This document shows positions 34,225 to 43,072 of a DNA stretch of 64,000 bases, piece by piece; positions within the stretch are counted from its first letter, which is position 1; the number at the start of each line of letters is the position of its first letter. Both the position numbers and the translations under genes were made by a program. Below the pieces are notes generated by a model that did not search any database, was not told where the DNA came from, and worked only from the letters and a program-made list of their open reading frames with translations. The stretch is from Pseudomonadales bacterium (GTDB taxonomy: Bacteria > Pseudomonadota > Gammaproteobacteria > Pseudomonadales > Halieaceae), in NCBI GenBank assembly GCA_024234815.1, contig JACKNO010000005.1, forward strand, positions 248,001 through 312,000. The letters are read 5' to 3'.

Positions 34225-35412
34225 TCAGGCGTCCAGGGCCTGGTAGTAGTCCGATAGTATCTTCGCGACTTCCGGGCGGGAAAATTCCGGTGGTGGCGCG
34301 ATACCCTTGCCCAGCATTTCCCGCACCGCCGTGCCCGACAGCAACACGAAATCATCCTTGGTGTGATCGGGAACGTCGCACATCATCACCACTTTATTCA
34401 GCTTTTTGCTGTAGGCGGTGTGGTCGGCCCTGAAGATTTCCAGCTCCAGTGCGTGGGGTGGCACCTCGTCATCGAAAATGGTCTGGGCGTCAAATCCGCC
34501 ATAGTAGTCGCCCACTCCGGCGTGATCACGGCCCACTATCAGGTGGGTGCAGCCGCAGTTCTGCCTGAACACCGCATGCAGCACTGCTTCGCGTGGCCCC
34601 GCGTACATCATGTCGAAACCGTAGCCCGTTACCATGACGCTGTTGGGTGGGAAATAGACTTCTACCATCTTGCGGATAGCGGCATCGCGGACTTCCGCGG
34701 GGATGTCGCCCGGCTTGAGTTTGCCCAGCAACATGTGGATCAGGATACCATCCGCCTTGAGTTGCTCCATTGCCATCCTGCACAACTCTTCGTGCGCCCT
34801 GTGCATGGGATTGCGGGTCTGGAACGCGACGACCTTTTCCCAGCCGTGCTCCTTTATCTCGTTGCGAATTTCCACCGCGGTGCGGAATGTGTCCGGGAAA
34901 TCGGTCTGGAAATAGGAAAAGCTGAGCACCTGTATGGGCCCGGAGAGCATGGTGTTTCCCAGCCCGGTGAAAGTGGCCACTCCCGGGTGCTTGGGATCCA
35001 GCGTGCGGAATATTTTTTCCGCCATGACGTTGACCTGTTCATCGCTGACAGTTTCAACCGCTTCCACATCCATTATCGCCAGCACCGGATTGCCCTCGAC
35101 ATTGGGGTCGCGCAAGGCGATGCGACTGCCGGCGCTGACACCGGTATCGTCAGTGCGGTTCACGATCGGTACCGGAAAAAAGAGACCATCCACGGTGTGC
35201 ATCTTCTCGGCAACGCTGAGGGCGTCGGCGAGGTTCATGTAGCCGGTGAGCGGGTTGAAATAGCCACCGCCGAGCATCACCGCATTGGCCGCCGCGGCGG
35301 AATTCAACAACAGCGAGGGCAGCGTCTCGGCCTCTTTCAAAAGCGCATGGCGCTGCTCGGTGTCGTAGATAAATAGTGGATTGAGTTCATCAGAACCGTG
35401 AGGCTTGATCAT
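34225..35412 (-). CDS. sat: Sulfate adenylyltransferase (ATP sulfurylase)
   Basis: 395 residues from the ATG at 35412 (the frame runs to 35547 but that part overlaps cysC). It makes APS from sulfate and ATP. The key motif QTRNPMHRAHE, the GRDHAGVGDYYGGFDAQ loop and a mid-sequence HTGA-like VGDPD region are of the single-chain Sat type, not CysDN. It is the same family used for dissimilatory and assimilatory roles. It follows cysC by 13 bases; together they make PAPS for the sulfotransferases. Confidence 0.95.
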   Translation of the reverse strand: MIKPHGSDELNPLFIYDTEQRHALLKEAETLPSLLLNSAAAANAVMLGGGYFNPLTGYMNLADALSVAEKMHTVDGLFFPVPIVNRTDDTGVSAGSRIALRDPNVEGNPVLAIMDVEAVETVSDEQVNVMAEKIFRTLDPKHPGVATFTGLGNTMLSGPIQVLSFSYFQTDFPDTFRTAVEIRNEIKEHGWEKVVAFQTRNPMHRAHEELCRMAMEQLKADGILIHMLLGKLKPGDIPAEVRDAAIRKMVEVYFPPNSVMVTGYGFDMMYAGPREAVLHAVFRQNCGCTHLIVGRDHAGVGDYYGGFDAQTIFDDEVPPHALELEIFRADHTAYSKKLNKVVMMCDVPDHTKDDFVLLSGTAVREMLGKGIAPPPEFSRPEVAKILSDYYQALDA

Positions 35413-35425
35413 TGTTGGCTCCTGT

Positions 35426-36043
35426 TCAGGATTTGATGATGCCGCGCTCGCGCAGCACGTTGAGAATCTGGTCCACTTCTTCGGCGAGCGATTGCTTGTC
35501 GGAGTGAAGATGTATTTCCGGTTTGGCGGGAGCCTCATAGGGGTCATCGATGCCGGTAAAATTCTTTATTTCGCCAGCGCGCGCCTTCTTGTAAAGACCC
35601 TTGGGGTCGCGACTTTCGGCAGCCTCCAGGGAGCAATCGACATACACCTCGATGAAGTCCATGCCGGCCGCATCATGCAGGGCGCGAACCTGGTCCCGGT
35701 CGGCTTTGTAGGGGCTGATAAAACTGCTGAGCGCGATCACTCCCGCATCCACGAACAACTTGGCGACTTCGCCGATGCGGCGAATGTTCTCGGTCCTGTC
35801 TTCGGCGGAAAAGCCCAGGTTCTTGTTGATGCCCATGCGCACGTTATCGCCATCCAGACGATAGGACAGCACACCCATCTCGCTGAGCACGCCCTCGAGC
35901 TCCACCGCAACAGTGCTCTTGCCGCTGCCAGACAGCCCTGTGAACCACAGGGTCGCACCCTTGTGACCGAGAATCTTCGCGCGGTGCTCACGTGTGATAT
36001 CGCCTTCGTGCCAATGCACGTTTGTCGCTTTCTGCTCTGCCAT
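35426..36043 (-). CDS. cysC: Adenylyl-sulfate kinase CysC
   Basis: A 205-residue kinase that phosphorylates APS to PAPS. The Walker A loop is GLSGSGKSTVA (about residues 35-45), and a later SFISPYKADRDQVR plus EVYVDCSLEAAESRDPKGLYKKA match the CysC family. Length is typical. It precedes sat by 13 bases and follows the sulfotransferase gene by 76 bases, on the same strand. Confidence 0.95.
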   Translation of the reverse strand: MAEQKATNVHWHEGDITREHRAKILGHKGATLWFTGLSGSGKSTVAVELEGVLSEMGVLSYRLDGDNVRMGINKNLGFSAEDRTENIRRIGEVAKLFVDAGVIALSSFISPYKADRDQVRALHDAAGMDFIEVYVDCSLEAAESRDPKGLYKKARAGEIKNFTGIDDPYEAPAKPEIHLHSDKQSLAEEVDQILNVLRERGIIKS

Positions 36044-36119
36044 ACTTATGTCTCCTGTGAGTGTGTCAAAATCGGGTCCGCTTGCGCCAGTTCCTGTTCA
36101 GCCAGGGCTGGCAACCAGG

Positions 36120-37289
36120 CTATCGCTGCATGAATCGCCCCCGGTAAGCGGAAAACTGTCGCTTCAGGTCCTCTTCTGTAAACCCGTATTGCGCCAGTGT
36201 ATAGTCATGCGAGGGGCGCATCTCGCGGCGATTGAACTCCTGCCAGCGCGCCATCTCCGCCCGGGCTTCCGGGGTCAGCTCCATACCGAGAAAATCATAG
36301 ACCTTCTGTATTTCCGACAGCGGCTGGCTCACGGTATCTTCGAACCACAAATCCAGGAACCGACCCTCGCCCATCCGGTCGCGCACCGCCATGGTGTGCT
36401 GCATGCCCTTTGCAAACTTGCGCGACCACTGCCTGCCAACAGCTTCCGGATCCGCGACGTCTGAATAGATCGTCCAGACTCCGGCGATCAGACTGGTCAA
36501 CGATGGCAGGGTCTCAAGCGGATCGCGGTGGGATTGTACCACTTTCGCGTCAGGAAACACCCTGAACACCAGATCCATGTAATGCAAATGATGGGGTGCC
36601 TTGAGGGTCCAGCGCTCCCCCTGCTGCCCGGTGCGTTTCTTCTGCCATTGCAGGAACTGCAACAGGCGGTGGAAGTACTCGTATCCTGGCGTATGGTCCT
36701 GGCTTTCTATCCAGCTGTCGAAAGTGGGGATGTAGGCATAGGCCTGCGTATTGAAGCTGTAGAAGGACTGCTCCAGCAGCATAATGTCCTCATCCGGTCC
36801 GAGAGCATCCATGGGATGAATAGCCAACAAATCCGGATTGGCCTCCAGCATTGCCGCCATTTCCGCTTTGGCCGCGGCTATGCGGGCGTCGCCGACCGTG
36901 GTGAAATCCCAGTCCGGCGCGGGACTGGGGTAGCGCACTTCATACCACAACGGCGCATACATGCGATGGTCTGCTGCGATCGTGCGGTGCAACATCGTGG
37001 TGCCGGTGCGCGGCAATCCGACAATAAACAACGGCGCGAGTATTTCCTCCTCGGTTATCCGGGGAAAGCGGTTCAGGAAGAACTGTACCCGCAGTCGCGT
37101 GGCGAGGATGTCCACCATGCGCTGGCGCAATACCTGGCGACCGATGTCATTGAGCTGCGCCTCGTGTTCCAGCGACCACAGCAGTTTTTCCAGTGGCTGA
37201 CGGTAACTGTCATCGCCAAAATCCTCAAGACCATCCGCCGCGCGCGCCGCTGCCACAACGTCATCGGGATCAAAACACAGGTCTTTCAA
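36120..37289 (-). CDS. Sulfotransferase family protein
   Basis: A 389-residue sulfotransferase with 5'-phosphosulfate loop LFIVGLPRTGTTMLHRTIA (about residues 86-104) and 3'-phosphate segment KVVQSHRDPLETLPSL near residue 270, both characteristic of Sulfotransfer_3-type enzymes. It transfers sulfate from PAPS to a hydroxyl of an unknown acceptor, possibly lipid or sterol-like. Its gene lies between sat/cysC and a DUF1214 gene and overlaps the latter by 4 bases. Coupled PAPS synthesis in the same cluster supports a real sulfation activity. Confidence 0.9.
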   Translation of the reverse strand: MKDLCFDPDDVVAAARAADGLEDFGDDSYRQPLEKLLWSLEHEAQLNDIGRQVLRQRMVDILATRLRVQFFLNRFPRITEEEILAPLFIVGLPRTGTTMLHRTIAADHRMYAPLWYEVRYPSPAPDWDFTTVGDARIAAAKAEMAAMLEANPDLLAIHPMDALGPDEDIMLLEQSFYSFNTQAYAYIPTFDSWIESQDHTPGYEYFHRLLQFLQWQKKRTGQQGERWTLKAPHHLHYMDLVFRVFPDAKVVQSHRDPLETLPSLTSLIAGVWTIYSDVADPEAVGRQWSRKFAKGMQHTMAVRDRMGEGRFLDLWFEDTVSQPLSEIQKVYDFLGMELTPEARAEMARWQEFNRREMRPSHDYTLAQYGFTEEDLKRQFSAYRGRFMQR

Positions 37290-38464
37290 ACCGGCCCCTC
37301 TGGCGTAGCGCGCAGCAGCTGTTCCAGCCGCATCACCCGGGTGTGCACTGGCGGATAATCGCTCGCGCCCACGTAGCGCAGCAGCATGGCGCCGTTACAG
37401 TGCCCTGCGGTACCCAGCCAGTTGGGGAAGCGGCGAATCGCCATCCCCGCTTCGGCAGCATCCCGGTGGCTGACCACGATGCGCACGCTGCCGTCCGCCT
37501 CCGGATGCGCGGTATGGTCGTTCACGCAAATACGGTGGTAGCGGTAATCGAGGGATTCCATCCAGTGATTGGAGAGTTGGAAGTTCCACGCCCGGCAGAC
37601 CGCGGGCGGGGTAAATTCAATCAGCAGCACTTCGTCCTGCTCCAGCTTCCAGCGGCTATTGTGATAATGAATATCGGGATCTCCTCCCGCACGCCGGCAC
37701 ATCTGCTGATCATTGGGAGGCAACTCGTTGACGTGGCTGCTGAACCGGGCCATCCACTGCCGGAACAAACCGGCTGTTCCCGCCACAAACGGCACCACCT
37801 GCGACAACTGTCGCGCGAAACTGTCCGGGTCGAGCTTGCCGATGCGGCCGCCACCGATACAGTCGATACGCAGCATGGCCCGCTGCTCGCTGAACCGCTC
37901 CCGAAAAGTCTGTCGCACGAGGATATTGTCTGACTCGGCAGTCATGGGCAGCCAGTTTCCGCGCTGCCTCCTGGCACTCACCATCAGCTCGAAATCGCCA
38001 TTGGCGGCGACCAAAAGGTCATCGACGTTGACATGTCCGGTGGGCGCCATCTCACCGCCTCCGGCAAAAGAGCCCGCCTTGGTTTCGATGCTCAGGTAGG
38101 CGACCGAGCCGCGGTTACCGGTGATGCGATACTCCCTGCTCCCGTCTATTGCGCAGTTCAGGTAGTAGTTGTCGGGATTATCGTTGCCGATCTTGGCCGT
38201 TTCATGTGACAGGGAATAGAACTGGGGGAAATCGGGATCACCGAACTCCAGGTGTTTTTCCAGGCTGAGTCGCAGCAGGCGGGTGAGGTATCGATAACCT
38301 TCGACACGGGTCAATTCATCAACGGGGATATCCGCGGCGAGCACCTGCTCACCGGCGAGCTTGAGGTCATCGCAGAAATCGGCCCAGAGAGACCCGTCCG
38401 CCAGCGCCATGGCGCGGGATTTTCCCGATTGCCCGGAACTGCCGAAAGCCACGGGCTCAGACAT
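37286..38464 (-). CDS. DUF1214 domain-containing protein
   Basis: A 392-residue cytosolic protein; the end (NWLGTAGHCNGAMLLRYVG) and a central beta-rich portion with DNYYLNCAIDGSREYRI are typical of DUF1214 proteins, which often sit beside sulfotransferases in marine and actinobacterial genomes. There is no signal peptide or membrane segment. Function unknown; a role in acceptor binding is only a guess. It overlaps the sulfotransferase gene by 4 bases and the 57-residue membrane gene by 8 bases, indicating one operon. Confidence 0.75.
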   Translation of the reverse strand: MSEPVAFGSSGQSGKSRAMALADGSLWADFCDDLKLAGEQVLAADIPVDELTRVEGYRYLTRLLRLSLEKHLEFGDPDFPQFYSLSHETAKIGNDNPDNYYLNCAIDGSREYRITGNRGSVAYLSIETKAGSFAGGGEMAPTGHVNVDDLLVAANGDFELMVSARRQRGNWLPMTAESDNILVRQTFRERFSEQRAMLRIDCIGGGRIGKLDPDSFARQLSQVVPFVAGTAGLFRQWMARFSSHVNELPPNDQQMCRRAGGDPDIHYHNSRWKLEQDEVLLIEFTPPAVCRAWNFQLSNHWMESLDYRYHRICVNDHTAHPEADGSVRIVVSHRDAAEAGMAIRRFPNWLGTAGHCNGAMLLRYVGASDYPPVHTRVMRLEQLLRATPEGPV

Positions 38465-38630
38465 AGTAGTTGACGAGGGAGAGCACCAGCATCAGGCCAA
38501 CCAGCGGTATCAGCCAGCGCTGCAACTGCTGGAGCCGCTGCTGATCCACATCCCCGCCGAAACGCCTGGACAATACCGCTATCAGCGCAACCCCGGCAAA
38601 AATACCCAGCAGAACCAGCAGCAGGTTCAT
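38457..38630 (-). CDS. Two-helix membrane microprotein (57 residues)
   Basis: Start at the ATG at 38630, stop at 38457. It contains two hydrophobic helices (about residues 2-20 and 39-56), a basic and Gln-rich loop between them (SRRFGG ... DQQRLQQLQRW), and no stop within. The 3' end overlaps the DUF1214 gene start by 8 bases, and its start lies 6 bases after the carbonic anhydrase stop, which strongly suggests a translated member of the operon. I do not recognise the family. Confidence 0.7.
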   Translation of the reverse strand: MNLLLVLLGIFAGVALIAVLSRRFGGDVDQQRLQQLQRWLIPLVGLMLVLSLVNYYV

Positions 38631-38635
38631 CGCGG

Positions 38636-39283
38636 TCAGGGCAGGACCCGGTAGACATCGGGAATCTGGTCGATGCCGTCTACCGAACAGTTCAGGTCCT
38701 TCAGGCGCCCGTCTTCCAGACTGTAAACCCAGCCGTGCACCGTGAGGTTCTGTCCACGCTGCCAGGCATTCTGCACGATAGTGGTATGGCAGACGTTCGC
38801 CACCTGGGCGCTGACGTTGAGCTCACACAGCAGGTTTATCCGGGCCTCCTCGTCGGCGAGGGCGTTGATACGCGCACGGGAGCGGTGCAGGACGTCCTTG
38901 ATGTTGCGCAGCCAGTTGTCGATCAGGCCGTTGTCGGCATTCTCGTATGCCGCGCGCACGCCGCCGCAACCGTAATGGCCCACGACGATGACGTGCTTTA
39001 CCCGCAGCACATCGATCGCGTACTGCAACACGGTAAGGCAGTTAAAGTCAGTATGGACAACCATATTGGCGACATTGCGATGTACGAAAATCTCGCCGGG
39101 CAGGAGGTCGACAATCTGGTTGGCCGGCACCCGGCTGTCGGAGCAGCCTATCCAAAGGTATTCCGGACTCTGCTGGGCGGCCAGCTTGGCAAAGAACTCG
39201 GGATCACTGGTGCTGATGCGATTGGCCCAGCGCTGGTTGTTCTCGAACAGGTCTTGCAGCCTGCGGGGATTACTGTCGGTCAT
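38636..39283 (-). CDS. can: Beta-carbonic anhydrase
   Basis: A 215-residue zinc enzyme that interconverts carbon dioxide and bicarbonate. All zinc ligands are visible: Cys47 and Asp49 in IGCSDSR, His103 and Cys106 in HYGCGG. Arg51 of the Asp-Arg dyad is also present. It has the usual length and is like E. coli Can. The small membrane gene follows after 6 bases; the regulatory GGDEF gene starts upstream after 12 bases. Confidence 0.96.
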   Translation of the reverse strand: MTDSNPRRLQDLFENNQRWANRISTSDPEFFAKLAAQQSPEYLWIGCSDSRVPANQIVDLLPGEIFVHRNVANMVVHTDFNCLTVLQYAIDVLRVKHVIVVGHYGCGGVRAAYENADNGLIDNWLRNIKDVLHRSRARINALADEEARINLLCELNVSAQVANVCHTTIVQNAWQRGQNLTVHGWVYSLEDGRLKDLNCSVDGIDQIPDVYRVLP

Positions 39284-39294
39284 AGAAGGCTCTT

Positions 39295-40440
39295 TCAGTC
39301 AGTCTTGCCCAGCCGGGACAGGGTCACACGATTCCCCCCCTGCATCTGGGATATCGCCAGCGCCTGTCCAGCGGCGTGTTCCATCTGCCGGGCGAGTTGC
39401 GGCATATCCACCGCGCCGGAGCGGTGCGGTTCCCAGGTGACGATACCCACGCTGATGGTTACCTGCAGCACCGCACCGCGGCCGTCGTCGACTGCAAAGG
39501 CCTCGATATCATCGCGCATGCGCCCGGCGATTTCCTGCCCCAGGGTGTCACTGCTGTCAGGGATGAGCAGGGCAAACCTGGAGAGGGAGAGGCGCGCCAT
39601 CATATCCGTCGAACGCAGGTCAGAGGATATCCGCTCGGCCACCTTCTTGACCACGTACTGGCCGCTGCGCTCGCCATAATGCATGTGCAGGTCCTCGAAC
39701 TGGTCAATTTCGATAATCAGTATGGTCAGCGCATGCTCACCACGGGCCGCCCTGGCGATCTCCCGGGCTATATCCTTTTCGAATCCGCGCGGGTTGCTGA
39801 TCTGGGTCAGCGGGTCGAGCATCGTGAGCCGGGATACCTGCTGTGTCGACACCGCATTCCGGAAGCAGGAGGAGATTATGGCGCCGAGATGGGCGATCAG
39901 CTGTTCCTCATGCTCGCCTTTTACCAGGTGGTCATCCTGCAGACCCAGGTGCAGGCTGCCGATCAGGCGCCCGCCGTCGGTAAGCGGCATCAGCAGCGCA
40001 TACTCGATCCCCTGTTCATACTTCAGGACCTCGAACATGCGCGAGTCGGTGGCATCCAGCAGTTCAACATCCGGGTCCAGGTCATACAGCTCCTGCATCG
40101 TGAAAACGTCTTCATGCAACTGCAGGCTGTGGCCGTAGCGCTGCCCACCGACAATAAGCTCAGCCAGCATGTTCTCGGGGTCGTAAAGCCAAAGTTCGGA
40201 CACGCGGAAGGAAAAATGCCGCGGCATGCTGACCAGCAAAATCTCGATCAGGGCCTGCAAATCAGCGGCCTGCAATAGCATCTGTTCGAGCTGTTGTGTC
40301 TGCAGGTATAAAAAGCGGTTCAATGTGACCGTTTCGGCGAGGCGACGCTCCCTCAGCTCGGTTCTTGACACCGCTGGCGGAGCGCCTTGTATTACCTCGT
40401 CTGCCCCGTCTGGATCCTGGTCTTCCACCATACACTTCAC
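39295..40440 (-). CDS. Sensor-like protein with degenerate GGDEF domain
   Basis: A 381-residue protein. Residues about 40-195 form a GAF/DUF484-like sensor region; a coiled region and DPLTQISNPRGF (209-220) start the GGDEF domain. The catalytic GGDEF motif itself is replaced by SLSRF (285-289), so diguanylate cyclase activity is unlikely. The upstream I-site RSTD (276-279) keeps the correct spacing of five residues to that motif, so c-di-GMP binding may remain. It could act as a c-di-GMP effector. It is divergent from the TPP riboswitch operon. Confidence 0.88.
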   Translation of the reverse strand: MKCMVEDQDPDGADEVIQGAPPAVSRTELRERRLAETVTLNRFLYLQTQQLEQMLLQAADLQALIEILLVSMPRHFSFRVSELWLYDPENMLAELIVGGQRYGHSLQLHEDVFTMQELYDLDPDVELLDATDSRMFEVLKYEQGIEYALLMPLTDGGRLIGSLHLGLQDDHLVKGEHEEQLIAHLGAIISSCFRNAVSTQQVSRLTMLDPLTQISNPRGFEKDIAREIARAARGEHALTILIIEIDQFEDLHMHYGERSGQYVVKKVAERISSDLRSTDMMARLSLSRFALLIPDSSDTLGQEIAGRMRDDIEAFAVDDGRGAVLQVTISVGIVTWEPHRSGAVDMPQLARQMEHAAGQALAISQMQGGNRVTLSRLGKTD

Positions 40441-40493
40441 TCGTAACGCGTCGGGCTACACCGCAGTTGCGGGGCTCCCGATCGTCAATTTTA

Positions 40494-40522
40494 TTGGCAA
40501 GCAAGTGTAAGCGTCCTATACT
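40494..40522 (+). promoter_or_regulatory. Sigma-70-type promoter of the thiamine operon
   Basis: TTGGCA at 40494-40499 and TATACT at 40517-40522 are separated by 17 bases, close to the ideal spacing. The predicted transcript begins just at the 5' side of the TPP riboswitch. The partner is the operon at 40701-44537. Confidence 0.75.
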
Positions 40523-40529
40523 GCCGATG

Positions 40530-40632
40530 CAAACCTGGGGGTGGCCCACCGTAACATTTTAGGGGCCTGAGATACCGAGACGGTAAACCCTTCGAACCTG
40601 ATCCGGTTAATACTGGCGTAGGGAGAGGTGTC
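40530..40632 (+). ncRNA. TPP (THI-element) riboswitch
   Basis: Conserved TPP aptamer elements are present: CTGAGA at 40566-40571 and ACCTGATCCGGTTAATACTGGCGTAGGGA at about 40595-40623 (given here only as key pieces: CTGAGA, CCTGATC, TAATACTGGCGTAGGG). GGCCC at 40543 pairs with GGGCC at 40563 for P3; ACCT (40533) with AGGT (40626) for P1. GTGTCG (40628-40633) can pair with CGACAC (40662-40667), which would compete with P1 and may be the switching hairpin; the RBS GAGG sits at 40689. TPP binding should reduce expression of the downstream genes. Confidence 0.92.
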
Positions 40633-40700
40633 GCCATATCGATCCCCTTCCCGCGCCCTGCCGACACTATCCAGCTGAAGTCCGTTGCGAGGCGCCCTGA

Positions 40701-42800
40701 ATGAGAAACCCCCTGCCATCATTTGCCGCCCTGTGCTGTACGGCTGCGCTCGCCGGCGCGGCCGAGCTGGAGGAGGTGGTTGTGACCGCGGAACTGCGCA
40801 GCGCCCCCCTGCTGAACCAGTTGGGCAGTATCAGCGTCATCAGCGCGCAGGATATCCGCGAACGCGAGGCCCAGCACCTGGAGGGCATCCTCAACCTGGC
40901 CCCCAATGTAAACTTTGCGGGCGGAACCTCCAGGGCGCGGTATTTCCAGATCAGGGGAGTCGGCGAACGCAGCCAGTTCCAGGAACCCCTCAACCCATCC
41001 ATTGGACTGGTGATCGACGGCATCGACTTCAGCGGGCTGGGCGGGGCCGGCACCCTGTTCGACGTCGAGCAGGTGGAGATCCTGCGTGGCCCACAGGGCA
41101 CCCTGCACGGCGCCAACGCGCTGGCCGGGCTGATAAACATTCGCTCGGGACAACCGGAGGCGGAACCCAGCGTACATGTCGAGGCAGGCGCGGCGGACTA
41201 TGACAGCTGGAATGCGGGCATCGTGGGTACCGGACCGCTCATCGCCGACCAGTTGTTGTACCGGTTGGCGGTGAACCGCTTCCACAGCGACGGTTTCATC
41301 AAGAATGATTACCTGGGCAAGGACGACACCAATGGCCAGGACGAAACAACCCTGCGCGGCAAGTTGCGCTGGCTGCCGAGCGACAGGGATACGGTCGACC
41401 TGACGGCAATGTACGTTGATATTGATAACGGCTACGACGCCTTCTCCCTGGACAACACGCGCCACACGCTGTCCGATGAACCAGGCAAGGACAAACAGGA
41501 TTCAAAAGCCCTGGGCATAGAGTGGCAGCGCGAACTGGAACACCTGCAAATCGAGACCGCGGCGACCGGCGCCACTACCGCCAGTACCTACAGCTTCGAC
41601 GAGGACTGGAGCTATGTCGGCATCGCGCCCGGCTGGGAGTACTCTTCAAAGGACCGCTACAAACGCGACCGCGACAGCTACAGCGCCACTGCGAGGGTAT
41701 TGTCGAACCCCGGCAGCCGCCGGTTCGCGGGGAGCACCGACTGGGTGGCCGGCATCTACTACCTCGGCGACAGGGAGAAGCTGCAGCGGCGCTACACCTA
41801 CCTGGAAAATGATTTCCACAGCACTTATGACACCGACACCTACGCCCTGTTCGGGCAGCTGGACTCCCAGCTCAGCGCCGGGCTCACGTTGATCACCGGG
41901 CTGCGCATCGAGGAACGCCTGACCGATTACCATGACAACAATGACGTGGACAGCGATCCCGACAAGAATCTCTGGGGTGGCCGACTGGCGCTGGAATACC
42001 AGGTCGATGACAATCGCATGGTCTACGGCGAAATCTCTCGCGGCTACCGCGCCAATGGTGTCAACGCCAGCATCCTGGCCAGCATGGAAACAAGCGACGA
42101 CCCTGAAATCCGCGAGCAGTTACAGGGGTTGCAGCAATTCGACGAGGAATACCTTATCAATTACGAGCTGGGCTTCAAGGGCAAGCTGCTGGCTGACAGC
42201 CTGCAAGCGCGGCTGGCACTGTTTTACATGGACAGGAAAGACCAGCAGGTCAAAGGCTCCCTGACCATTGAGCGCCCGGACTTCAGCACGGAGTTCATCG
42301 ATTACACAAGTAACGCCGCGGAAGGTCACAATTATGGACTGGAGACGGAGCTCACCTGGCTGGCCAGCGACAATCTCAGTTTGTTCGCCAACCTCGGGCT
42401 GCTGCAAACCGAATTCGACCGCTACTTTGACGCCGACGGCAACGACCTCTCCGGGCGGGACCAGGCGCAGGCGCCGAACTACCAGTACGCGGTGGGCGGA
42501 CACTATGATTTTGGCGCCGGCTTCTACCTGCGGCTCGATGTAGAGGGCAGGGACAATGCCTACTTTTCCGACCGCCACGACCTGAAGTCACCCTCCTACG
42601 ATCTGCTCAACATGCGACTTGGCTATATTGCCGACCAGTGGTCGGTGGCGATCTGGGCACGCAATCTCACCGACGAGAATTACTATGTGCGCGGCTTTGG
42701 CACATTCGGCAACGACCCCCGCAAGGAGTACGCCGTGGAACCCTACTATCAATATGGTGATCCCCGCATGATTGGGGTGAGCACCAGCTTTACGTTCTGA
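40701..42800 (+). CDS. TonB-dependent receptor (probable thiamine uptake)
   Basis: A 699-residue outer-membrane receptor with an N-terminal signal peptide (about residues 1-21), a TonB-box-like EEVVVTAE just after it, a plug domain (HLEGILNLAPNVNFAG ... EILRGPQGTLHGANALAG), and a beta barrel ending in a C-terminal Phe (TSFTF). The TPP riboswitch in the leader and the following three genes indicate that it imports thiamine or a thiamine phosphate or precursor across the outer membrane; the exact ligand is inference. GAGG lies 8 bases before the ATG. Confidence 0.9.
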   Translation: MRNPLPSFAALCCTAALAGAAELEEVVVTAELRSAPLLNQLGSISVISAQDIREREAQHLEGILNLAPNVNFAGGTSRARYFQIRGVGERSQFQEPLNPSIGLVIDGIDFSGLGGAGTLFDVEQVEILRGPQGTLHGANALAGLINIRSGQPEAEPSVHVEAGAADYDSWNAGIVGTGPLIADQLLYRLAVNRFHSDGFIKNDYLGKDDTNGQDETTLRGKLRWLPSDRDTVDLTAMYVDIDNGYDAFSLDNTRHTLSDEPGKDKQDSKALGIEWQRELEHLQIETAATGATTASTYSFDEDWSYVGIAPGWEYSSKDRYKRDRDSYSATARVLSNPGSRRFAGSTDWVAGIYYLGDREKLQRRYTYLENDFHSTYDTDTYALFGQLDSQLSAGLTLITGLRIEERLTDYHDNNDVDSDPDKNLWGGRLALEYQVDDNRMVYGEISRGYRANGVNASILASMETSDDPEIREQLQGLQQFDEEYLINYELGFKGKLLADSLQARLALFYMDRKDQQVKGSLTIERPDFSTEFIDYTSNAAEGHNYGLETELTWLASDNLSLFANLGLLQTEFDRYFDADGNDLSGRDQAQAPNYQYAVGGHYDFGAGFYLRLDVEGRDNAYFSDRHDLKSPSYDLLNMRLGYIADQWSVAIWARNLTDENYYVRGFGTFGNDPRKEYAVEPYYQYGDPRMIGVSTSFTF

Positions 42801-42817
42801 ACAGGGAAAAACAAATC

Positions 42818-43072
42818 ATGAAACTGACAGCTGAGTTGAGTCTTTACCCGGTACAGGATGATTACATCCCGGTAATCCAGTCTTTCATTGACAGCGTGCG
42901 GGAACACGACGACCTGCAGGTCGTCACCAATGCCATGAGCACCCAGATATGCGGCGACTATGACCGCGTGTTCGCGGTGGTCAGCGCGGCCCTGGCAAGC
43001 AGCACCCGCCAGTTTGGCAAGCAGGTGCTGGTGGTGAAATTTATCCCCTGGGAACTCAAGCTCACACCTTGA
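42818..43072 (+). CDS. YkoF-like thiamine-binding protein
   Basis: An 84-residue protein with a ferredoxin-like beta-alpha-beta repeat, beginning with MKLTAELSLYPVQDDYI and matching the small YkoF/MTH1187-type thiamine-binding proteins. There is no signal peptide. In thiamine operons these proteins bind thiamine or its pyrimidine moiety. It sits 17 bases after the receptor gene and its stop overlaps the PnuT-type start (TTGA). Confidence 0.8.
   Translation: MKLTAELSLYPVQDDYIPVIQSFIDSVREHDDLQVVTNAMSTQICGDYDRVFAVVSAALASSTRQFGKQVLVVKFIPWELKLTP

Noticed and set aside
39295..40440. Active diguanylate cyclase
   Set aside because: The GGDEF motif is SLSRF, so catalysis is unlikely.
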